Virus record (IMG/VR): IMGVR_UViG_3300042518_000395
Location: 1 to 34,563 of that record
DNA: 34,563 bases
DNA from: a virus
Direction: 5' to 3' (one strand)
In this document: positions 29,553 to 34,563 of the stretch, piece by piece
Position numbering within the stretch: the first letter of the stretch is position 1
How the letters are laid out: each line of letters starts with the position of its first letter
Notes under the pieces: model-generated
Seen by the model: only the letters and a program-made list of their open reading frames with translations
What the model was told of the DNA's origin: nothing
Database searches by the model: none
Translations under genes and position numbers: made by a program

Positions 29553-29791
29553 GTTGTGATTATTAAGTTGTTCAAATCTATGTAACAAGTCTGACTTATG
29601 CAAGTTAAATATTCAACTCTGCACCGTTCGAGCATCTTGCCTGAGTTCCATTGTGACAGGTATGTTACCCGTGCAGATTCGCTCAGACGTTCGTTTTTGA
29701 AAACGATCTTTCCGAGTTCGGATAGGGTGATGTTCTTGCCTGTGTGTTGCCGATAGCGTACCTGTGCTGCTTTAATGTTTACGTAAATCAT
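29549..29791 (-). CDS. Small HTH-like protein (80 aa)
   Basis: The segment KNITLSELGKIVFKNERLSE has the rhythm of a helix-turn-helix, with the turn near residue 28, followed by an SQWNSGKML helix. It may be a small phage regulator. It overlaps both neighbours by 4 bases (ATGA), which supports the start. Two Cys near residues 57 and 64 follow. The family is not certain. Confidence 0.6.
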   Translation of the reverse strand: MIYVNIKAAQVRYRQHTGKNITLSELGKIVFKNERLSESARVTYLSQWNSGKMLERCRVEYLTCISQTCYIDLNNLIITT

Positions 29792-29949
29792 CGTGCAAGT
29801 TTTTTGAGGTCAATATCAAACTGCCTGATTGCATTCTCCCTAAGTTGATCAGAGATACGGTTCTCAAGCGACTGGCTGCGGATATAGCAGCACCATTCGT
29901 TGAACGTGGTGATCGGCTGATCGGGGTGTGCGGTGTGGTGAATGTTCAT
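29788..29949 (-). CDS. Small hypothetical protein (53 aa)
   Basis: Short gene on the minus strand, MNIHHTAHPDQPITTFNEWC and a helical C-terminal half (SDQLRENAIRQFDIDLKK). It is linked to both neighbours by 4-base overlaps (29788-29791 and 29946-29949), so it is convincing even though very short. Two adjacent Cys near residue 20 are noted. Function unknown. Confidence 0.65.
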   Translation of the reverse strand: MNIHHTAHPDQPITTFNEWCCYIRSQSLENRISDQLRENAIRQFDIDLKKLAR

Positions 29950-30251
29950 GATTCGATGAGGTGAAATGTCAAATGATCTGTGTCCTGACTGAAGTCGTGC
30001 GAGTACATATCGCGGTACATTTTGAAAAGTCCAGACTTCAGAACAGCGATCTGTCCTGTGAGTTGTGAGATTCTGATCTCGTCGCGTAGCCTTGCGTCAA
30101 TGTTTCCGTACCAAATGGAATTCGGATCGGAGTAATTCGTCTGAAACCCGATGAGGGCGATGAGGTTTGATGACCGACTTTTTAGCCTGTGCAGAATAGC
30201 GATCTGCTTCTCATGCGCTGCGATAGCGCGGTTGATGTCTGCTGTGTTCAT
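29946..30251 (-). CDS. Small hypothetical protein (101 aa)
   Basis: First gene of the early leftward operon. The ATG at 30251 is preferred over 30308 because a -7 box (30283-30290) lies between them. The protein is helical (AIAAHEKQIAILHRLKSRSS) with a charged middle and no known domain. It is followed by the 53-residue gene with a 4-base overlap. Confidence 0.6.
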   Translation of the reverse strand: MNTADINRAIAAHEKQIAILHRLKSRSSNLIALIGFQTNYSDPNSIWYGNIDARLRDEIRISQLTGQIAVLKSGLFKMYRDMYSHDFSQDTDHLTFHLIES

Positions 30252-30282
30252 GTTGTTGTTGTTTATATCGTTATTGATGGGA

Positions 30283-30290
30283 CAAATATA
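30283..30290 (-). promoter_or_regulatory. Promoter -7 box (TATATTTG) of the early leftward operon
   Basis: On the minus strand TATATTTG matches TAnnTTTG, about 32 bases before the ATG at 30251. A TTG 15 bases upstream is a poorly spaced -33 candidate. It would start the transcript for recombination, replication and modification genes down to 22.6 kb. Confidence 0.5.
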
Positions 30291-30308
30291 TGGGCAAATC
30301 TTTCTCAA

Positions 30309-30328
30309 TTCCTAATTTATTTTAGGAA
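30309..30328. promoter_or_regulatory. Palindromic operator-like site
   Basis: TTCCTAA (30309-30315) and TTAGGAA (30322-30328) form a perfect 7-bp inverted repeat with a 6-base AT centre. It lies 18 bases upstream of the -7 box of the early leftward operon, where a repressor or activator would bind. The phage HTH protein at 33429 is a candidate partner. Confidence 0.45.
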
Positions 30329-30347
30329 ATATCTAAAGAAAATTGTT

Positions 30348-30370
30348 AAAACCGCTATTGGTGCGGGTTT
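30348..30370 (-). terminator. Terminator after the large terminase
   Basis: On the minus strand AAACCCGC..GCGGTTTT forms a GC stem with a 7-base loop and a T-run after it, 16 bases beyond the terminase stop. A second small hairpin, GCTAA..TTAGC (30376-30390), touches the stop codon. Confidence 0.65.
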
Positions 30371-30385
30371 CAGAAGCTAAAAAAG

Positions 30386-31702
30386 TTAGCCGATTGACCC
30401 AAATGCGTACTTTCCAAGGGTCGGTTTAAGCTCAAAATGCATTCTCATCATCATCATTGAAGCTATGTCGGGAGAATATCCGAGGCGTTTAACGATTTCT
30501 TCGCGGGTTGATACGGCCAGTTTTCGCTCCTTGTCAATGTCCTTACGCCTAACCGCGTCGAGTTGCCGAACTATTTCATCTTCGTGCTTCAGTGTGCTGC
30601 AGGCGATCTTGCCGTAACTCATGACTTCAGATAGTTTGTAGTAACATTCAGCCCGAAGGTTAAGGTAGTGTTCGCTATCAACCGCCCGCGCACCGTTATT
30701 GAACTGAGCGCACCGCAGAATCCCCTGGACACCGATTCCAAGACCATCAGCATCAACAATGCACTGTGAGATTGGTACTCTATGCCGTGAACAAATATCG
30801 CGCAGTTCCTTAGCGATCTCATGCGGGTACTTGTGAATGAATTCGTAGATATGAATTAAAGACAAACCACGCCAAACCCCCACAATCGTCTTATCGTCGC
30901 CCATAGCTGCAATATCCGCACTCACATACATTTTCCCCTGGCTTTCGGGTTCGAGTGAAAAAATTCGCCTCGTATCATCAAAACTGAATAGGGTGTCTTT
31001 ACTCTCGTCATAATCCCAATCGCCCTCAAGTAATCGCTTCCGAATTTCTTCGGGCATCCGCATCATCTTCGCCTCGTATGCCTCGTTCGGTTTGATCGTG
31101 TTATCCTTCAGCAGACTTTCAACGAACGCCCTGTGATGTGGTAGCCGCTCCTTCCGTGCAGGATCGTAGAAGTTCCGGTATAACCAACCCTTGTGCGGAT
31201 TGCAGGTCAGTAGGCCTTTCGGAACACCACCGATCAGATTGTAACGGGTTCGTGAATCGAGAATGTCGATGGAACCTTCAGACACTTCACCTGCCTCATC
31301 AATGAAGTAGTCTGTCAATTCATGGCTACCTAATCGCGTAAACTGTGGATCGGATGGCTTATCGGCCATATCCATCAGAATCGTTTCGCTGCCATTGAAC
31401 CACCGAATAATATTTAACTGACCGTTGTATTGATAGTCCTTTCCTGCTTTCATACCCATATCCTGACACAGTTTCCAGAAGGTAAGCATAGTTGAAAGTT
31501 CAAGATTCTTGAGCGCACTTCGACCGATCAACCCTCGCGTGTTCGGATATTTCAATCGTCGGGCGATCTGCCAATAACAACCGAGCCAAGACTTACCACC
31601 GTACACACCACCACCGAAAAGAACTTGTTCGACCTGTGACCTGTGTGATAGGTGATCGAGGGCGATCTCTTGTTTAGCGTTGAATTCTGGCGTGTAGTTC
31701 AT
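30386..31702 (-). CDS. Terminase large subunit
   Basis: 438 residues. The Walker A loop FGGGVYGGKSWLG (29-41, Lys37), a Walker B motif DYFIDEAGE (131-139) and the nuclease part with SADIAAMGDDKT (261-272), IVDADGLGIGV (315-325) and a late GYSPDIASMMM give the ATPase-nuclease layout of DNA packaging motors. The length is normal. It is transcribed leftward, opposite to the portal and small terminase-like genes, as the last gene of an operon with surface-modifying enzymes. It overlaps the glycosyltransferase stop by 4 bases. Confidence 0.95.
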   Translation of the reverse strand: MNYTPEFNAKQEIALDHLSHRSQVEQVLFGGGVYGGKSWLGCYWQIARRLKYPNTRGLIGRSALKNLELSTMLTFWKLCQDMGMKAGKDYQYNGQLNIIRWFNGSETILMDMADKPSDPQFTRLGSHELTDYFIDEAGEVSEGSIDILDSRTRYNLIGGVPKGLLTCNPHKGWLYRNFYDPARKERLPHHRAFVESLLKDNTIKPNEAYEAKMMRMPEEIRKRLLEGDWDYDESKDTLFSFDDTRRIFSLEPESQGKMYVSADIAAMGDDKTIVGVWRGLSLIHIYEFIHKYPHEIAKELRDICSRHRVPISQCIVDADGLGIGVQGILRCAQFNNGARAVDSEHYLNLRAECYYKLSEVMSYGKIACSTLKHEDEIVRQLDAVRRKDIDKERKLAVSTREEIVKRLGYSPDIASMMMMRMHFELKPTLGKYAFGSIG

Positions 31703-32400
31703 AGATATTGCTTCACGATCTGCTTTTCATCAGGATTCAAATCAAAACATGGATGGCGTGATCTTATTTTTTCAGTAGTGTTCAACACTTGCTTGCCCTT
31801 CAGCATGACTATGTAGCCGGGCAAGATAAGTAACTTCCCCTGTTGAACGTGCGCCATTTCCGCGCCCGTTTCGCAGCCGTTCAAGTGATACGGCTTGCGC
31901 TTGAAGTATTGCCACGAGCCACGACTGAAGCAGTTAATCCCCGGCTGAAGTTTGACCGAGTAGGACAATTCACATCTGAATGCAGGGCCATCCTCAGGGG
32001 CTATGAATAACGGATAGTTCCGGCCAACACCGCCCATGATTACACCCTTCGCCGGCGTTTCTTCCAATCGTGAAAAAGCGCACTGAGGGGCAATGTCATC
32101 AGCCCCTGCAAGGCAATACCAATCGGGCGAATATACTTCAAGTGTGGCAAGTGATCGGTTGAACTTCGACCTCAGATGGCTGTCACCTCGTGACAAGATA
32201 CAGAAATCATCTTGTTGAACTTCGATGTACTTCACCGTGTCAGATAAGAACTCCTCACAAAATTCACGACTCAAACGACCTTCAGAACCGCATAGGTGAA
32301 GTGGATAGCCAAGTGAAGCATAGTGTCTGAATGTTCGTTTGTAGGCAGGGTTGTTATGGTTGCCTTGAAGATAGAATGGGATGCAGATTGCTACGGTCAT
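31699..32400 (-). CDS. Glycosyltransferase-like protein
   Basis: 233 residues. The start MTVAICIPFYLQGNHNNPAY is a nucleotide-binding beta strand and loop as in GT-A enzymes; WYCLAGADDIAP (ADD at 100-102) gives the metal-binding motif. There is one Cys-rich area near 125-175 but no membrane segment. It is coupled by ATGA overlaps with both the LpxA-like gene and the terminase. Together with the acyltransferase it may modify a host or phage glycan. It is not a close copy of the glycosyltransferase at 14070. Confidence 0.65.
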   Translation of the reverse strand: MTVAICIPFYLQGNHNNPAYKRTFRHYASLGYPLHLCGSEGRLSREFCEEFLSDTVKYIEVQQDDFCILSRGDSHLRSKFNRSLATLEVYSPDWYCLAGADDIAPQCAFSRLEETPAKGVIMGGVGRNYPLFIAPEDGPAFRCELSYSVKLQPGINCFSRGSWQYFKRKPYHLNGCETGAEMAHVQQGKLLILPGYIVMLKGKQVLNTTEKIRSRHPCFDLNPDEKQIVKQYL

Positions 32401-32894
32401 CTCTCGCTATTGAGTTTGTTATACAACCTTTCATTGAATCCAATATCCTTCGCAGGAACTCCGGCCAAGATACGGAAATGATCTTTCCATATTCCTTTGA
32501 CAAATGACTGTGCCCCGACCATCGTACCGAATGCAAGCTGAGTGTGTTGGTGAAGTGATGCGTTCAGTCCAATCCGACAACATGAAGCAATGATTGAATG
32601 ACCACCGATTACACAGGCTGAGTGAAGAACTACGTTGTCGCCTATGACCGTATCATGTCCGACGTGGGAATGGCTCATTAGGTAGCAATCAGCACCAATC
32701 ACAGTGTTGCCAAGATGCCCCGCGTTGATCGTCACGTTGTCGCGGATGATGGTGTTGTCACCGATGATGATCGTGTAACGCGGTTCGTTTTTGGGATCGA
32801 CTTGATCGGGATATTCGGCAGGGCTACCGATTGAACAGTTATGACCGATGAATACGTTTCGCCCGATTACGACTGAAGGGTGTATATAACTCAT
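32397..32894 (-). CDS. LpxA-like left-handed beta-helix acyltransferase
   Basis: The ATG at 32894 gives 165 residues; a TTG three codons earlier is less likely. The hexapeptide repeats [IV]-G-x-[NDG]-x-x are plain: VVIGRNVFIGHNCSIGSP, then IIGDNTIIRDNVTINAG, VIGADCYLMSHSHVGHD and VIGDNVVLHSACVIGGH. The HSHVGHD segment carries the catalytic His as in LpxA. The end (ILAGVPAKDIGFN) is typical too. It would transfer an acyl group to a nucleotide sugar. For a phage this is unusual; a role in modifying the host envelope during infection is plausible. Confidence 0.85.
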   Translation of the reverse strand: MSYIHPSVVIGRNVFIGHNCSIGSPAEYPDQVDPKNEPRYTIIIGDNTIIRDNVTINAGHLGNTVIGADCYLMSHSHVGHDTVIGDNVVLHSACVIGGHSIIASCCRIGLNASLHQHTQLAFGTMVGAQSFVKGIWKDHFRILAGVPAKDIGFNERLYNKLNSER

Positions 32895-32905
32895 ATAATT
32901 CAAAA

Positions 32906-32956
32906 TTAATCCATATCCGCGAACACTTGTTGTATATGTGCAGTAAAATCATCCAT
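32906..32956 (-). other. Short ORF MDDFTA..., conserved next to the cassette
   Basis: A 16-codon ORF (MDDFTAHIQQVFADMD) on the minus strand follows the cassette and ends 12 bases before the LpxA-like ATG. A matching ORF at 12914-12982 starts with the same MDDFTA and keeps a DMD at the same distance. It may be a leader peptide or a remnant of a shared host gene; translation is unknown. Confidence 0.35.
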
Positions 32957-32969
32957 AGCCGGTAGTTAG
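32937..32969. repeat. 33-bp repeat copy B flanking a cassette
   Basis: Matches 12963-12995 in 32 of 33 positions. It lies downstream, in gene direction, of the 145-bp cassette, just as copy A lies downstream of the 138-bp cassette. Confidence 0.8.
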
Positions 32970-33109
32970 CGGTAATGCTAAGAAACCCGACACGACTGTG
33001 TAACATATTCCATCTTTGCCACCAAGTCGGGTTTCTTTAACCCTGCATCAACATATCGGTTTATCAATTTGTAAAGTTCCATTTCAAAGTCTGAAGCACT
33101 ACCGCTAAC
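32965..33109 (-). mobile_element. Integron-cassette-like module with a small gene
   Basis: 145 bp bounded by perfect 10-bp inverted repeats GTTAGCGGTA (32965-32974) and TACCGCTAAC (33100-33109). The gene's TAG lies just inside the CTAAC side boundary. Upstream flank CAGCCATCTTGTTTAGGTGCT resembles that of the 138-bp cassette, and the downstream flank is the 33-bp repeat, so both cassettes occupy the same kind of site. Confidence 0.6.
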
Positions 33110-33166
33110 AGCACCTAAACAAGATGGCTGGCTTTCTGCGATATTCAAGTTTTGTTCTTTGTTCAT
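32978..33166 (-). CDS. Cassette-encoded small protein (62 aa, or 34 aa from an inner start)
   Basis: The frame opens with an ATG at 33166 that overlaps the previous stop by 4 bases, as for coupled phage genes. The first 20 residues (MNKEQNLNIAESQPSCLGAV) come from the attC-like flank; after the VSG motif at the boundary the cassette part reads SASDFEMELYKLINRYVDAG and ends TQSCRVS. An inner ATG at 33082 lies within the cassette. The same VSG joint exists in the methylase, so fusion to the recombination site looks systematic. Helical and basic; function unknown. Confidence 0.55.
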   Translation of the reverse strand: MNKEQNLNIAESQPSCLGAVSGSASDFEMELYKLINRYVDAGLKKPDLVAKMEYVTQSCRVS

Positions 33167-33432
33167 ATCCTACTCAATTTATCGTTCAATTCATTTCTGA
33201 TTTCATCCGTGCCTTCGATGTTCTCATCGCTGTCGGGCATAGTCAGTTCAAACACATCAAGGCTGCATTGATACATATCAGTGTATTCATCGTAACCAAA
33301 CACAGTCAGTTCAATGTAGATGTTTATTCCATCCAACTTACTTTCAATCATGAACGATTCGTTGTCGTTAACGGTGTCAAGGTTTTTGCAGATCAGCGAC
33401 CAGCAGTGTTCTGTCATTGTTTCGGTGTTCAT
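33163..33432 (-). CDS. Hypothetical protein (89 aa)
   Basis: Acidic protein with a beta-rich centre (MIESKLDGINIYIELTVFGY) and an acidic helix near the end. Not recognised. The ATG overlaps the stop of the repressor gene by 4 bases and its stop overlaps the next ATG, so it belongs to the repressor operon. A partner or antirepressor of the HTH protein is possible. Confidence 0.65.
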   Translation of the reverse strand: MNTETMTEHCWSLICKNLDTVNDNESFMIESKLDGINIYIELTVFGYDEYTDMYQCSLDVFELTMPDSDENIEGTDEIRNELNDKLSRI

Positions 33433-33641
33433 TCTTCACCCTCCCCTATTACCCGACATACATCGACCTTCATTTCGGTTGCGATTTTCTGAGCGAAATC
33501 AACGCGCATCGTGCTAGGATTCCGAAGGTAACGAATCGCAGTCACATGACTGATACCCATTTGATCTTTGAATTGTTTCAGTGTTCCGAAGTGATCTTCG
33601 ACCATCTTCGAGAAGTTGTTGTTATAGTTTCCTTTGACCAT
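33429..33641 (-). CDS. Cro/CI-like HTH repressor
   Basis: 70 residues, single HTH domain. The segment LKQFKDQMGISHVTAIRYLR (21-40) has the helix-turn-helix spacing of the lambda Cro family; the following NPSTMRVDFAQKIATEMKVD forms the next helices. It is the first gene of the leftward operon and is divergent to the sigma-like gene, the usual place for a lysis-lysogeny or early-late switch. It probably binds at its own promoter (33661-33690) and perhaps the cassette promoter, which shares a 16-bp core. Confidence 0.75.
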   Translation of the reverse strand: MVKGNYNNNFSKMVEDHFGTLKQFKDQMGISHVTAIRYLRNPSTMRVDFAQKIATEMKVDVCRVIGEGEE

Positions 33642-33660
33642 AGTTTTTTGATTACATTTG
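33634..33660 (+). promoter_or_regulatory. Rightward promoter of the sigma-like gene
   Basis: TACATTTG at 33653-33660 fits TAnnTTTG; TTG at 33634-33636 is a -33 box at a short 16-base spacing. It overlaps the repressor start codon. A start point near 33665 would favour TTG 33685 as the first codon of the sigma-like gene. Confidence 0.5.
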
Positions 33661-34239
33661 CAAAGATATAAAGAAAAGTTTATCTTGCAAGAAAAAAGTA
33701 AAGATAATTTTCGCGCGGAGATCGAAAGGCTCTACCCGATACTCATCGACAGGTGCAGAGGGTTGATCTTCAAAAAGGGAGGCAACAAGTCAGATGCTGA
33801 GGATATTGTTCACGATATTATGGTGAGTTGCCTTGCTGAACATCGGATTGACACGATAACCGACGTATTCAATCGCGGGAGTTTGGAATTTTACTTGTCG
33901 CGGGCAGTTTGGCTCCAAGTGAATTGCAAGAAGGTGACACGGATATTCATCGACTACGACGCCATGACTGACGCTGTGATAAGTGAACACGACTATCACG
34001 ACAGGATGAACGCCCTGAACATCATCATGACACGGGAAAATCTTCACCTAATCATGCGTCACTTATCAGATTACGACCGTGAATTGATCCTGCTCTGGAT
34101 GACGCCAGGATTCAATTATTCAGACGCTCAGGAAATAACCGGAATAAAGATGAATATGCTTGCGAACGATTTGAAAACCGCCATAAAACGATTGAAAAAA
34201 TATGTGGAACATTCCAATAGTACCTCCAGCGATATTTAA
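33658..34239 (+). CDS. Sigma-70 family-like protein
   Basis: 193 residues from TTG 33658, or 184 from TTG 33685; the promoter just upstream favours 33685. The N-terminal half has a region 2-like part (LYPILIDRCRGLIFKKGGNK, then DAEDIVHDIMVSCLAE), and the C-terminal half a region 4-like HTH (LSDYDRELILLWMTPGFNYS, then DAQEITGIKMNMLANDLKTA). This is the layout of ECF sigma factors. It leads the long rightward operon of structural genes and so may switch host polymerase to them. The stop is 37 bases into the next gene. No ATG is present near the start. Confidence 0.7.
   Translation: MQRYKEKFILQEKSKDNFRAEIERLYPILIDRCRGLIFKKGGNKSDAEDIVHDIMVSCLAEHRIDTITDVFNRGSLEFYLSRAVWLQVNCKKVTRIFIDYDAMTDAVISEHDYHDRMNALNIIMTRENLHLIMRHLSDYDRELILLWMTPGFNYSDAQEITGIKMNMLANDLKTAIKRLKKYVEHSNSTSSDI
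33661..33690 (-). promoter_or_regulatory. Leftward promoter of the repressor operon
   Basis: On the minus strand TTG (33690-33688), a 19-base spacer and TATCTTTG (33668-33661) match the consensus in both boxes and spacing. Its -7 box directly abuts the rightward -7 box, so polymerase can occupy only one at a time. Confidence 0.7.
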
Positions 34240-34563
34240 CGAGCGCATCGCGAAGTGCCGTTCATGTAAGTTCTTCAAGAAAGAAACAGGATCATGCGGC
34301 ACTTTGATAGCCGGTCAGACCGTGACGCACTACCGGAATAAGATCAGGTTGTGCGGATGCGTGATGAAGTGGAAGGCTAAGTATCGTTTTTCATCCTGTC
34401 CAATCGGCCAATGGTCAGCCTTCGGAGTATCGAATAAAGACATTCACGACATCAGACAGTTCATCGTGCCGCTATCGAAGAAGGAAAGTCTGTCACCCGA
34501 AGATCAAAAACAGCTATGGTCTTACTTCGACAAGATCACAGGCACGATAAACCCACGAACAAC
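34202..34563 (+). CDS. Cysteine-rich hypothetical protein, 5' part (gene spans the junction)
   Basis: ATG at 34202 lies inside the 3' end of the sigma-like gene (38-base overlap). The frame is open to the end of the window and, after removing the 167-base overlap, continues to the TGA at 268-270. The N-terminal part (MWNIPIVPPAIFNERIAKCR, then SCKFFKKETGSCG) carries the first cysteines of a probable zinc-binding fold. See the entry at 1-270. Confidence 0.8.
   Translation, partial: MWNIPIVPPAIFNERIAKCRSCKFFKKETGSCGTLIAGQTVTHYRNKIRLCGCVMKWKAKYRFSSCPIGQWSAFGVSNKDIHDIRQFIVPLSKKESLSPEDQKQLWSYFDKITGTINPRT
34397..34563. repeat. Terminal direct repeat, right copy
   Basis: Exact copy of 1-167. The unique circle is therefore 34,396 bp. 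Confidence 0.95.

Noticed and set aside
33124-33492. 122-codon plus-strand ORF over the repressor region
   Set aside because: Antisense to two coupled genes; no start context; would run against the promoter layout.
1-34563. CRISPR arrays, tRNA genes, reverse transcriptase-based diversity element, integrase
   Set aside because: No regular spaced repeats, no cloverleaf, no RT or recombinase motifs were seen in any frame by eye.

Overview
The window is a complete genome of a tailed double-stranded DNA phage, or a phage-like contig, of a Bacteroidota host. Bases 1-167 recur exactly at 34397-34563, so the molecule is circular or circularly permuted with a unit of 34,396 bp, and one gene runs across the junction. 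A Bacteroidota host is inferred from promoter-like sites of the TTG-N19-TAnnTTTG type, A-rich leaders without Shine-Dalgarno sites, and tail and head proteins of types I associate with Flavobacteriia and Bacteroides phages. The long tape measure protein (about 640 residues) and the absence of a contractile sheath gene suggest a siphovirus with a tail of roughly 95-100 nm. I found no integrase and no tRNA gene.

Layout. A rightward transcript starts near 33.66 kb with a sigma-factor-like gene. It crosses the junction and carries a small terminase-like protein, a tail assembly chaperone-like gene with a probable -1 ribosomal frameshift, a fibre-like protein, a neck protein, a secreted protein, two large tail-tip proteins and the tape measure protein (to 11.09 kb). 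A prohead protease and a second secreted protein follow (11.2-12.9 kb). A leftward island at 12.9-14.97 kb holds two small cassettes (a tiny membrane peptide and a DNA methylase) and a glycosyltransferase-like gene. The rightward head module (scaffold, major capsid, tail tube, portal, connector) and lysis module (phosphoesterase, membrane protein, M15 peptidase) fill 15.0-22.5 kb. Everything from 22.6 to 33.6 kb is leftward. 30.25 to 22.6 kb is replication, recombination and modification: RecT and YqaJ-type exonuclease, DnaA domain-IV protein, N6/N4 and C5 methylases, VRR-NUC nuclease. 33.64 to 30.39 kb runs from an HTH repressor through a cassette, an LpxA-like acyltransferase and a glycosyltransferase to the large terminase.

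The most striking feature is a set of integron-cassette-like modules. Three segments (13213-13942, 12991-13128, 32965-33109) each begin with GTTAG plus five bases and end with the exact reverse complement of those ten bases, and the five variable bases differ each time. This is the relationship expected between the 5' edge of an integron cassette and the R'' box of its own attC site. Each cassette carries one leftward gene whose stop codon lies in or next to the 3' CTAAC box. The DNA between cassettes folds as long imperfect hairpins like attC sites. No integron integrase is present. Two cassette genes appear to be translated through the recombination site, so the upstream site supplies their N-termini.

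Other points of interest are a face-to-face promoter pair between the repressor and sigma-like genes, a 16-bp promoter core shared by the repressor and the cassette-island transcripts, a long second reading frame inside the C5 methylase gene, and three DNA methylases of different types in a 34-kb genome.
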